A DNA stretch of 64,000 nt from an uncultured Clostridia bacterium (GTDB lineage Bacteria; Bacillota; Clostridia; TANB77; CAG-508), in the NCBI GenBank assembly GCA_944387405.1, contig CALXET010000001.1, positions 124,001 to 188,000 on the forward strand. Direction: 5' to 3'. A program made the translations under genes and the position numbers. The notes beneath the pieces were generated by a model. The model did not search any database. It saw only the letters and a program-made list of their open reading frames with translations, and was not told the DNA's origin. Of the stretch, positions 19,454 through 27,647 are shown piece by piece; position 1 is the stretch's first letter; each line of letters opens with the position of its first letter.

Positions 19454-19963
19454 ATGATTATTTTTAAATTAGTATTATCAGCTTTAATTGTTTTATGTTC
19501 AGCTAGAATAGGAATTGAAATATCAAAGAAATATGTTGAAAGAGAAAAAGAATTATATGAGTTAAAAAATGCTTTTAAAATAATGGAGACAAAAATAAGA
19601 TATACATATGAACCTTTAAAAGATATTTTTGAAGAGATATCAAATACAATTAATACGAATGTAGGAACAATATTTAAAAATGCATCTAAAGAGATTGAAC
19701 ATAAATCGGCAAAAATAATATGGGAAAAATCGATAGATGATGCAGTATTATCAATTAATAATGAAGATAAAGAAATAGTTAAGGGATTTGGAAAGCTTTT
19801 AGGAAAAACTGATAAATTAGGACAGATTAGTGAAATACAATTAGTAGTTTCATTAATAGATAAACAAATAGGACAAGCAACTTACGAAAGAGAAAAAAAC
19901 GAAAAGTTATATAAGAAAATTGGATTTATTTTAGGCCTTGGAATGGTGATAATTTTAGCCTAG
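19454..19963 (+). CDS. spoIIIAB: Stage III sporulation protein AB
   Basis: 169 residues with one N-terminal membrane segment, a helical soluble part (YVEREKELYELKNAFKIMETKIRYTYEPL, read here only in part: ALKDIFEEIS-like) and a C-terminal hydrophobic segment. This is the SpoIIIAB pattern, related to type II secretion F proteins. It follows spoIIIAA and precedes spoIIIAC in the standard order. Expression is expected in the mother cell under sigma-E, though I could not pick a confident promoter. Confidence 0.85.
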   Translation: MIIFKLVLSALIVLCSARIGIEISKKYVEREKELYELKNAFKIMETKIRYTYEPLKDIFEEISNTINTNVGTIFKNASKEIEHKSAKIIWEKSIDDAVLSINNEDKEIVKGFGKLLGKTDKLGQISEIQLVVSLIDKQIGQATYEREKNEKLYKKIGFILGLGMVIILA

Positions 19964-19984
19964 TTATATTATGGGGGATTTTAT

Positions 19985-20179
19985 ATGGATATAGATTTGC
20001 TATTTAAAATTGCTGCAATAGGTATATTAGTTGCAGTATTAAATCAAGTCCTTCAAAGAGCAGGAAGAGATGACCAAGCTATGATGACAACATTAGCAGG
20101 TGTTGTAATTGTACTTTCGCTTGTTATAAGTGAAATAAGTGAACTTTTTACTTCAGTAAGGACTATGTTTAACTTATAA
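19985..20179 (+). CDS. spoIIIAC: Stage III sporulation protein AC
   Basis: 64 residues with two hydrophobic segments joined by QRAGRDDQA, the signature loop of SpoIIIAC. It is a small membrane component of the SpoIIIA feeding-tube channel. ATGGGGGAT provides the ribosome site. It lies 21 bases after spoIIIAB. Confidence 0.93.
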   Translation: MDIDLLFKIAAIGILVAVLNQVLQRAGRDDQAMMTTLAGVVIVLSLVISEISELFTSVRTMFNL

Positions 20180-20203
20180 AATTATTATGATTTTGGAGCA
20201 TGA

Positions 20204-20587
20204 ATGGATATTATAAAAATAATTGGAGTTGGATTTATTTCTTTAATTATATCAGTCATTTTAAAAGAGTATAAAAGAGAATATGTAATATATATATCAA
20301 TAATTTCTGGAGCAATAATTATTTTTTTGTGTTTTGGTAAATTAAAAGAAATTATTGATATGCTAATTAGTATTGCTAATAAATCAGGAACTAATTCTTA
20401 TTTTATATTATTACTTTTAAAAATCACAGGAATTGCGATTTTATCAGAATATGCAGTAAGTATATGCAAAGATGCAGGTGAAAATGCAATTGCTTCTAAA
20501 ATAGATTTAGGAGGAAAGATTTTAATTATTAGTATTTCAATTCCAATAATAAGTAAACTTTTGGAAACTATTACTAAAATAATGTAA
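20204..20587 (+). CDS. spoIIIAD: Stage III sporulation protein AD
   Basis: 127 residues with three to four membrane segments and the family motif AEYAVSICKDAGENAIASKIDLGGK (shown here as CKDAGENA and DLGGK). It is a membrane component of the SpoIIIA complex. Order and spacing match other spore formers. Confidence 0.92.
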   Translation: MDIIKIIGVGFISLIISVILKEYKREYVIYISIISGAIIIFLCFGKLKEIIDMLISIANKSGTNSYFILLLLKITGIAILSEYAVSICKDAGENAIASKIDLGGKILIISISIPIISKLLETITKIM

Positions 20588-20598
20588 AAGGTGTGATT

Positions 20599-21758
20599 GT
20601 GAATAATGTTAATTTTTTTAGAGTATTAAAAAAACTAATAATAATTTTTATTTTAATCAATATGGCTTTTTTTACTAAAGATATTTATGGAACAAATGAT
20701 GTTATAAATAAGCAAGCTCAAATGCTTAACATAGATAATTTTTTAGCAGAATCAAGTAAGACGACTGAAGAAGTGTTTGGAAATTTAGATTATTTTGATA
20801 TTTTTAATAATCTAATTACTGGTAATACTGATATAAAGAATACTTTTCCTAGTATTATAAGTTTTTTTAAAAGTGAATCGAAAATTATTTTTAAATCGAT
20901 TATTACGATTTTTATTGTAGTAATAATAAATAGTATTTTTAAAGCCGTATGTGAAAATTTAGGAAATGAATCAGTTCGGTAAAATTGCATATTTCGTACA
21001 ATATATAGTTATTGTAATCTTAATTATGCAGACGTTTTCAGATGTAATTATTTATATAAAAGATTCTGTTTTAAAATTAGTTGATTATACATATATACTA
21101 ATTCCAATATTAATGACGTTATTAATCTCTACTGGAAATATAACTTCTGTAAGTACGATAGAGCCTGTAATATTATTTACGATAACTATTATAGGAAAAT
21201 TAATTACAAATTTTCTAATTCCTATATTACTTGTAAGCAATGTTTTTTCAATTATCTCAAACTTGTCACCACAAATAAATATTGAAAAATTATCTAAATT
21301 TTTAAAGTCCTCAACAGTTTGGATACTAGGTTTTTCACTTACGATTTTTTCAGCAATTCTTTCTATCCAGTCATTTGTAACAAAAAGTGCTGATGAAGTC
21401 ACTGTAAAAGCTACTAAAAGTATTGTGTCAACAGCAGTTCCTGTTGTAGGAAAAGTTTTGAGTGATACAACAGAAACATTACTTTCGTGTGCAGCACTAA
21501 TAAAAAATTCTGTTGGAGTTATAGGTATTATAGTAATTTGTGGAGTATGCATTATACCACTTATAAAAATATTTCTTTACATGATTCGGATATTATATTG
21601 TTGGTGGATTATGCGAAATTATTGCTGATGAAAAAATTGTGAAAGTGATTATGCAAATGGGAGATACGTTTAAAATTCTTCTTGCTATGCTTTTCTCTGT
21701 TATGGCGATGCTTATTATTGGATTGTCAATAATTATTAAAATTACAGTAGTAGTTTAA
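20599..21758 (+). CDS. spoIIIAE: Stage III sporulation protein AE, needs two +1 frameshifts
   Basis: SpoIIIAE is the polytopic permease-like core of the SpoIIIA channel. The gene uses all three frames. The first segment runs to NESV. A CGG at 20977-20979 then shifts to GKIAYFVQYI, followed by several membrane helices. A second CGG at 21587-21589 shifts to GYYIVGGLCEIIADEK and the conserved C-terminus (VKVIMQMGDTFKILL). The length is 3n+2, as two +1 shifts require. The GTG at 20599 (AAAGGTG five bases upstream) is preferred to the GTG at 20593. An intact product needs both events. Confidence 0.92.
20977..20980 (+). other. CGGT +1 frameshift site 1 in spoIIIAE
   Basis: GTT CGG TAA: a stop follows CGG immediately in zero frame. 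The +1 frame gives V-G-K-I-A-Y-F-V. Confidence 0.9.
21587..21590 (+). other. CGGA +1 frameshift site 2 in spoIIIAE
   Basis: ATT CGG ATA. The +1 frame gives M-I-G-Y-Y-I-V-G-G and the family C-terminus; zero frame ends at 21628. Confidence 0.9.
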
Positions 21759-21780
21759 ATCTAAGGAGAATGATTATATA

Positions 21781-22449
21781 ATGATTGATTTTTTAGTTAT
21801 ATGGGCAGAGCAAATAATTATTGCGCTAATAATTATAGTAATAATAGAAATGATTTTACCAAATAGTAATAAAAAATATATAAAAGTTATATTCGGTATT
21901 TTTATTATATATATTATTTTAAGTCCAATTATTTCAAGCAAAAGTGATGAGTTTATAAATTTGATAAAAAATGATATAGACTCAGAAAACATTACTAATT
22001 TAACTACTGAAGAAAATAGTATAGATATTATTAATGGAACTTTTTTAGAAACTTATGAATCTAATATTATCTACGCTATAGAAAATTCTTTAGATTTTTA
22101 TGGATATAGTATAAAAGTAGAAGATATTGAAATAAATAATAATAATGATATTTTAAATTTGAAAATTAAGATTCTCGATGAAAATAACGAAATTGCAAAA
22201 GGTAATATAAAAGATAATATAAATTATAATGAAAAATCAAATGTAAGGGCTGTAAATCAAGTAGAAATTGATAAAATCGAAATAGATAATAATAATTTAC
22301 TAGATGATGGAAGTGCTTTAAAAACGGAAAATGAAAAGAATTATAGTAATAATAATAACCGTGAAGAAACAATAAATAATGAAATTATAAATTATATTTC
22401 TGAAACGTTTAATATAAAAAAAGAAAATATTATTATTGTGAGGGATTAA
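21781..22449 (+). CDS. spoIIIAF: Stage III sporulation protein AF
   Basis: 222 residues with two N-terminal membrane segments (about 8-25 and 30-52, including ILPNSNKKYIKVIFG with the family NxxxYxxxxxG spacing). A soluble, very Asn-rich domain follows and ends in ISETFNIKKENIIIVRD, the ring-building-motif-like fold of SpoIIIAF. CTAAGGAGA precedes the ATG. The next gene starts one base after the stop. Confidence 0.85.
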   Translation: MIDFLVIWAEQIIIALIIIVIIEMILPNSNKKYIKVIFGIFIIYIILSPIISSKSDEFINLIKNDIDSENITNLTTEENSIDIINGTFLETYESNIIYAIENSLDFYGYSIKVEDIEINNNNDILNLKIKILDENNEIAKGNIKDNINYNEKSNVRAVNQVEIDKIEIDNNNLLDDGSALKTENEKNYSNNNNREETINNEIINYISETFNIKKENIIIVRD

Positions 22450-22450
22450 T

Positions 22451-23200
22451 ATGAAAAAAAATAATTTTAATAACTTACTAAGTAAGATTTATCGATTTTT
22501 AAATAATAAATTAGTAAAGGATAACAGCAATTCTAACACACTAAACCATAATGAAGATGTAGAAACTATAGAATATAAATCATATGATAATATTGATGAA
22601 AATAAAAGCTTGACTAAAAAAAGAAGTATAGAAAATAAGATATTTAAAAATAAAACTATAGAAAATTTAATATTTTTTATAATTATTTTAGTTGTAACTT
22701 TAATATTAGTAAAATATATTTTTTCAGAAAATAAAAAAGAAAATAAAAATGAGCCTTATGAAGATGCTAAACTTGTGTCAAGTAATGAGGTTATATCTAA
22801 TAGCGAAACTGAAAATTATAAAGAAAGTTTAAAAAATGATTTAATTAATATACTAAAAAAAATAGATGGAGTTGGAGATGTTGATGTATTAATAACATAT
22901 TCAGAGACAAGTAAATTAGTCCCTATATATAATGAAAATTCAAGTGAAAGTAAAACTAGTGAGGAGGATGCATCTGGTGGAAGTAGAGTGGTTGAAAGTT
23001 ATGATAGCTCGAAAGAAGTCATTACAGATGATTCTTCAAGTCCTATTACTGAAAAAGTAATTATGCCTAAAATAGAAGGCGCGATAATTATTTGCGAAGG
23101 AGCAAACAATATAGATGTTAAAAACAATGTTATAAGTGCTGTAGAAGCGGCCACAGGGTTAAAAGTTCATAAAATACAAGTTTTTGAGATGAAAAATTAA
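22451..23200 (+). CDS. spoIIIAG: Stage III sporulation protein AG
   Basis: 249 residues. A cytoplasmic Asn/Lys-rich part is followed by one membrane segment (about 77-96) and an outer domain. That domain contains the ring-building motif region [21 protein letters not shown] and ends with AIIICEGANN and VEAATGLKVHKIQV. SpoIIIAG forms the large oligomeric ring between mother cell and forespore. The ATG is one base after the spoIIIAF stop, so they are probably translationally coupled. Confidence 0.92.
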   Translation: MKKNNFNNLLSKIYRFLNNKLVKDNSNSNTLNHNEDVETIEYKSYDNIDENKSLTKKRSIENKIFKNKTIENLIFFIIILVVTLILVKYIFSENKKENKNEPYEDAKLVSSNEVISNSETENYKESLKNDLINILKKIDGVGDVDVLITYSETSKLVPIYNENSSESKTSEEDASGGSRVVESYDSSKEVITDDSSSPITEKVIMPKIEGAIIICEGANNIDVKNNVISAVEAATGLKVHKIQVFEMKN

Positions 23201-23245
23201 ATTATTATAAATTAAACATTTTTAATAATTTCTAGGAGGACTTAT

Positions 23246-23870
23246 ATGAAAGTAAAACTTTTAAATAAAAAACAAATTATCATTTTTACTATTTCATTTA
23301 TTTTAGTAATTGTTCGGCTATTTAAGTTATAATTATGTAGGGCCAGATGTTTCTAATCAAATTGCAGATATAGGTAACTATTCTGAATCGTTTGGAGATG
23401 TTGAACTTGTTAGTTCACAAAATACATATCCAGAAAATGAAGTATCGGGTGAAAATATAAATAATATAGATAATAATGAAACTGCAGAAAATATAAAGAA
23501 TACTGAAGAAGATATATTAAATAATTATTTTGAAGAATCTAGATTAGAAAGAGATAAAATGTATTCAGAAACATTAGAGGTATATGAGAACATCCTTGCA
23601 AATGATAGTATTACAAATGAACAAAAAGCAATTGCAGAAAACGAGATTACTGAAATAACAAATATTAAAAGTGGAATTTTAATTGCAGAGAATCTAATTA
23701 AAGTTAAAGGATTTGAGGATGTAGTTATTTTTATAAACGACGCAAAAGCAACAGTAATAGTAAAATCAAATAAATTAAAAAAGGAGGAGATTGCTCAAAT
23801 TCAAAATATTATTGTAAATCAATTAGGAATTGAAATTAATAATATTAGTATATCTAATAGAGAAAATTAA
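23246..23870 (+). CDS. spoIIIAH: Stage III sporulation protein AH, needs +1 frameshift
   Basis: SpoIIIAH pairs with forespore SpoIIQ to bridge the two membranes. It starts at ATG 23246 (AGGAGGA upstream) with a membrane segment. The frame breaks inside that segment at GTT CGG CTA (CGG 23315-23317). The +1 frame continues as VIV-GYLSYNY and through a YscJ/FliF-like domain (LIKVKGFEDVVIFINDAKATVIVK). Without a shift neither reading makes a start-plus-domain protein. The length is 3n+1. Confidence 0.92.
23315..23318 (+). other. CGGC +1 frameshift site in spoIIIAH
   Basis: P-site codon GTT, then CGGC. This is the only strong site with C in the fourth position, so the fourth base is not fixed. 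Confidence 0.9.
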
Positions 23871-23984
23871 TTTATTTATTGATGAGTAAAAAATAAAACT
23901 TTATTTAAATATGCTTATTGCATTTAAAATTTTTATATAATATAATCCTTTATGTGTATAGAATTATATAAGAGGAGAGAGTAT

Positions 23985-24632
23985 ATGGAAGAAATATTAG
24001 ATAAATCGAAGAAATATAAAAAATATTTAATTATTTTAGGTATTGCAGCAATAGTTAGTTTAATTCTAGGATATATTATGTATTTAGGACTATTAGAACA
24101 AAAAGAATATATTGATGAAGCATATGAAGTAGTTGTAAACGGGGGTGAAGAAGCTAGCAATGCAGCTATAGAAGAACTTAACAAAGGATTATCTGAAGAG
24201 GATAAGATTACAAAAGAAGAAGTTATTCAAAGTTTCGAAAACATGAAAAATGGAGAAGTGTATAAACAGCTTGAACAAAATAAAACTTCAGATATAATTG
24301 GACCAATTGCTATGACTTTTTTGTCTTTGTTTAATGGATATATGTTAATTGTTCTATTACTTACTAAGCTTGAAAAGAAGTATTTAAAAGGACTTAATAA
24401 AGTTTTAAGAATAATATTAAATATAGTAGCTATAATTATTATTTGGCCTTTTTCAGCTTTAGTAGTTGCTTTTGGATCAATTGCACTTCCTATAGTTGTT
24501 ATTTATTATATATATAAATATTATAAATATAAAAAAGAAAAAAGCAGTGACAGTGATGATTGCAAAAATGTAATGGGAACTGTTGATGCAGATGAAGTTT
24601 TTAATACAAAAAACAAACAATCTAAAGAATAA
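23985..24632 (+). CDS. Three-helix membrane protein, unknown
   Basis: 215 residues of unrecognised family. One membrane helix lies near residues 17-38. An outer acidic helical region (YEVVVNGGEEASNAAIEELN) follows, then two further hydrophobic segments near 105-125 and 140-180, and a basic then acidic tail. The ATG at 23985 has AGAGGAGAGA upstream; the longer upstream reading lacks a ribosome site. It sits between the spoIIIA operon and pfkA. Confidence 0.65.
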   Translation: MEEILDKSKKYKKYLIILGIAAIVSLILGYIMYLGLLEQKEYIDEAYEVVVNGGEEASNAAIEELNKGLSEEDKITKEEVIQSFENMKNGEVYKQLEQNKTSDIIGPIAMTFLSLFNGYMLIVLLLTKLEKKYLKGLNKVLRIILNIVAIIIIWPFSALVVAFGSIALPIVVIYYIYKYYKYKKEKSSDSDDCKNVMGTVDADEVFNTKNKQSKE

Positions 24633-24655
24633 TTTTAAATGCGGGGGGATATTTT

Positions 24656-25795
24656 ATGGTTAAAAAAATTGCAATCTTAACAAATGGAGGAGATGCTCCA
24701 GGTCTTAATGCGGTAATCAGAGCTATTGTAAAAGTAGCAGAAAGAAATGGTGTAGAATGTTATGGCTTTATAGAAGGATATAAAGGACTTTTAGAAAATA
24801 ATTATGTGAAATTAGATTCTAATACTAATGCTGCTGGACTTTTGCATAGAGGTGGTACAATAATTGGCGCTTCAAATAGTACTAATGTATTTAATTTACC
24901 TGTTAAAGAGCCAGATGGACAAGTTATATATAAAGATTTATCTGATAATTGTGTTGAAAATTTAAGAAATCTTGGTATAGATTGCTTATTTACACTAGGA
25001 GGAGATGGTACACAAAAATCAGCTAGAGACTTATCTTTAAAAGGTGTACATGTTATAGGTGTTCCTAAAACTATTGATAATGATGTTGCACATACTGATG
25101 TAACATTTGGATTTAATACTGCAGTAGAAGTTGCAACTGATGCTTTAGACAGATTACACACAACGGCAGCTTCTCATCATAGAATTATGGTTTTAGAAGT
25201 AATGGGCAGATATGCAGGTTGGATAGCTTTAGAATCTGCTATAGCAGGAGGAGCTGATGTTTGCTTAATTCCTGAAATTCCATATGATATGGATAAAGTT
25301 ATTGAAAAAATTGAAGAAAGACAAAAAAATGGAAAAGGTTTTAGTATTGTAGTCGTTTCAGAAGGAGCGAAACCTTTAGACGGAGATATAGTTGTTAAGA
25401 GAACTTTAAATGATGGTAAAGGTGTAGATAATATTAGATTAGGTGGAATAGGAGATATTATAGCAAAAGAAATTGAAGACAGAACTGGTATTGCTACAAG
25501 AAACACAACACTTGGTTATGTTCAAAGAGGTGGATCACCAATTCCATATGATAGAATTTTATCTACTAAGTTCGGATCTAAAGCTATGGAACTTGCTCTA
25601 GAAGGTACATTTAATGTGTTAGTAACATATAAGAATGGAAAGCTTTCTTATGCTACACTTGAAGATGTTGTTGGTAGAAATAAGAAAATTGGAGCAGCAT
25701 CAGGAAGTACTGCAGAAACTAATATAAGAAGAATTACTAAAGATGATGAGAATTTAAAAGTTGCAAGAAGTATAGGTATATGCTTTGGTGATTAA
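24656..25795 (+). CDS. pfkA: 6-phosphofructokinase, group III signature
   Basis: The enzyme phosphorylates fructose 6-phosphate in glycolysis. The N-terminus is AILTNGGDAPGLNAVIR, with GGDGT in the donor site, PKTIDND in the active-site loop and MGRYAGWIAL. At 379 residues it is longer than the classical 320-residue bacterial enzyme. Family knowledge: PKTIDND (Lys) is seen in pyrophosphate enzymes, but GGDGT (Gly rather than GGDD) points to ATP use. This combination marks the ATP-dependent branch of group III. GGGGGGA lies upstream of the ATG. Confidence 0.9.
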   Translation: MVKKIAILTNGGDAPGLNAVIRAIVKVAERNGVECYGFIEGYKGLLENNYVKLDSNTNAAGLLHRGGTIIGASNSTNVFNLPVKEPDGQVIYKDLSDNCVENLRNLGIDCLFTLGGDGTQKSARDLSLKGVHVIGVPKTIDNDVAHTDVTFGFNTAVEVATDALDRLHTTAASHHRIMVLEVMGRYAGWIALESAIAGGADVCLIPEIPYDMDKVIEKIEERQKNGKGFSIVVVSEGAKPLDGDIVVKRTLNDGKGVDNIRLGGIGDIIAKEIEDRTGIATRNTTLGYVQRGGSPIPYDRILSTKFGSKAMELALEGTFNVLVTYKNGKLSYATLEDVVGRNKKIGAASGSTAETNIRRITKDDENLKVARSIGICFGD

Positions 25796-25809
25796 TTATA
25801 TAATGACTA

Positions 25810-25852
25810 AAATAAATAAAAGTCTCTAGAAATAGGGACTTTTATTTATTTT
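25810..25852 (+). terminator. Terminator after pfkA
   Basis: Long stem AATAAATAAAAGTCTCT with its complement around loop AGAAAT, then a T-rich tail. Confidence 0.85.
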
Positions 25853-25856
25853 ATTA

Positions 25857-25885
25857 TTGCATATAAATCTATTTTTTAGTATAAT
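25857..25885 (+). promoter_or_regulatory. Promoter of argS
   Basis: TTGCAT (25857-25862), 17-base spacer, TATAAT (25880-25885), about 34 bases before the argS start. Confidence 0.7.
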
Positions 25886-25918
25886 TATTTCGTAAAAAAT
25901 GAGATAGAGGGGATAATA

Positions 25919-27628
25919 ATGATTAATTTTAAAGAAGAAATAGCTGAAAAAATTAAAAAAGCAATTAATATAGAAGAAGATATTAAAAATCTTATAGAAG
26001 TTCCGCCAAATAAAGAGATGGGAGATTATGCATTTCCATGTTTTTCACTTGCTAAAACTTTAAGAAAATCTCCAATGATAATTGCAAATGATATTAAAGA
26101 AAATATTGAATTATCTGGAAATATAATTGATAGAGTTGACGTTCAGGGCGGTTATTTAAACTTCTTTATAAATAAAAATATATTAGCAAAAGAGGTTTTA
26201 AGTAAAATTGATAAAGAAAAAGAAAGCTATGGTTCTTTAAATATAGGAAATGGGAAAAATGTTATTGTTGAATATTCATCACCAAATATAGCAAAGCCTT
26301 TTCATATTGGACATTTAAGAACTACAGTTATTGGATCTGCACTTTATAATATAAATAAATTTTTAGGATATAATGTAACAGGAATTAACCATCTAGGTGA
26401 TTATGGTACTCAATTTGGAAAAATGATAGAGGGTTATAAAAGATGGGGAAATGAATATGATTTAAATGATAACCCTATTGATAAGTTAATGGATATTTAT
26501 ATTAGAATAAATAATTTGTGTAAAGAAGATGAAAATGTCTTAGAAATGTGTAGAGACAATTTTAAAAAGCTTGAAAATGGAGATGAATATTGCACAAAGA
26601 TATGGAATAAATTTAAAGATTTAAGTTTAAAAGAATTTGAAAGAATTTATGATCTTTTAGGAGTAAAATTTGATTCATATACAGGAGAAGCTTTTTACGC
26701 AGATAAAGTAGATGATGTTTGTAAAATATTAGAGAGCAAAGGTATTGTTAAAGAATCAGAAGGTGCTAAAATAATAGATTTAGAAGATAAAGGACTTGGA
26801 ATTTGTATGATTAGAAAGGCAAATGGTTCAAGTATTTATGCAACAAGAGATTTAGCAGCTATTAGATATAGAGCAAAAACATACGATTTTGATAAATGTT
26901 TATATGTTGTTGCATATGAACAAAATCAATATTTTAGACAAATATTCGAGATAGCAAAATATTTAGATATTCCAGAAAAATGTGTTAAAGGATTAAAACA
27001 TGTATCATATGGTATGACAAGACTTGCAACAGGGAAAATGTCTACAAGAGAAGGTACAGTTGTTAAAGTAGATGAATTATTACATGAAGCAATAGACAGA
27101 GTAAATAAAGTTATTAAAGAAAAGAATCCAGATATGGAAAACAGAGAAGAAGAAGCAAAGAAGATTGGTATAGGTGCTGTAATATTTAATAATTTATGTA
27201 CAACTCTTGTTAAAGACCAAGTTTTTGATTGGGATATAATGCTAAACTTTAATGGGGAAACAGGACCATATATTCAATATATTTATGTTAGAACAAAAAG
27301 TGTTCTTGAAAAAGCAGGTAATAATGTACCAAGTTTTTCAGAAATTGATATTAATAATTTATCAGATAAAGAATCTTTAAATGTTATAGAATTATTATAT
27401 AATTTTCAAGATGTATTATTATCAGTATCAGAGAAAAATGAAACATGTATTTTAACTAGATATTTACTTGATCTTGCCAAAGCATATAGTAATTTTTATA
27501 ATGAGAATAAAATTATTACAGAAGATGAAAACATTACTAAAGCTAGACTATATTTAACTTACGCTACAGGAATAGTATTAAAAACTGGTTGTAGATTATT
27601 AGGCATAGAAATGCCAGATAAAATGTAG
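25919..27628 (+). CDS. argS: Arginyl-tRNA synthetase
   Basis: Class I synthetase that charges tRNA-Arg. The N-terminal additional domain is intact. The HIGH-type motif is in SSPNIAKPFHIGHLRTT (FHIGH) and the KMSKS-type motif is GKMSTREG. The C-terminal DALR anticodon-binding domain ends normally at 569 residues. GGGGA precedes the ATG. It is relevant to the CGG anomaly because it charges whatever Arg tRNAs exist, but it looks ordinary. Confidence 0.97.
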   Translation: MINFKEEIAEKIKKAINIEEDIKNLIEVPPNKEMGDYAFPCFSLAKTLRKSPMIIANDIKENIELSGNIIDRVDVQGGYLNFFINKNILAKEVLSKIDKEKESYGSLNIGNGKNVIVEYSSPNIAKPFHIGHLRTTVIGSALYNINKFLGYNVTGINHLGDYGTQFGKMIEGYKRWGNEYDLNDNPIDKLMDIYIRINNLCKEDENVLEMCRDNFKKLENGDEYCTKIWNKFKDLSLKEFERIYDLLGVKFDSYTGEAFYADKVDDVCKILESKGIVKESEGAKIIDLEDKGLGICMIRKANGSSIYATRDLAAIRYRAKTYDFDKCLYVVAYEQNQYFRQIFEIAKYLDIPEKCVKGLKHVSYGMTRLATGKMSTREGTVVKVDELLHEAIDRVNKVIKEKNPDMENREEEAKKIGIGAVIFNNLCTTLVKDQVFDWDIMLNFNGETGPYIQYIYVRTKSVLEKAGNNVPSFSEIDINNLSDKESLNVIELLYNFQDVLLSVSEKNETCILTRYLLDLAKAYSNFYNENKIITEDENITKARLYLTYATGIVLKTGCRLLGIEMPDKM

Positions 27629-27647
27629 TATATTGGAGGAAAAAGTT

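Noticed and set aside
18503..23870. spoIIIA genes as decaying pseudogenes in a lineage losing sporulation
   Set aside because: There are no other stops, deletions or missing motifs in the operon, all eight genes are present in order, and non-sporulation essential genes show the same lesion type.
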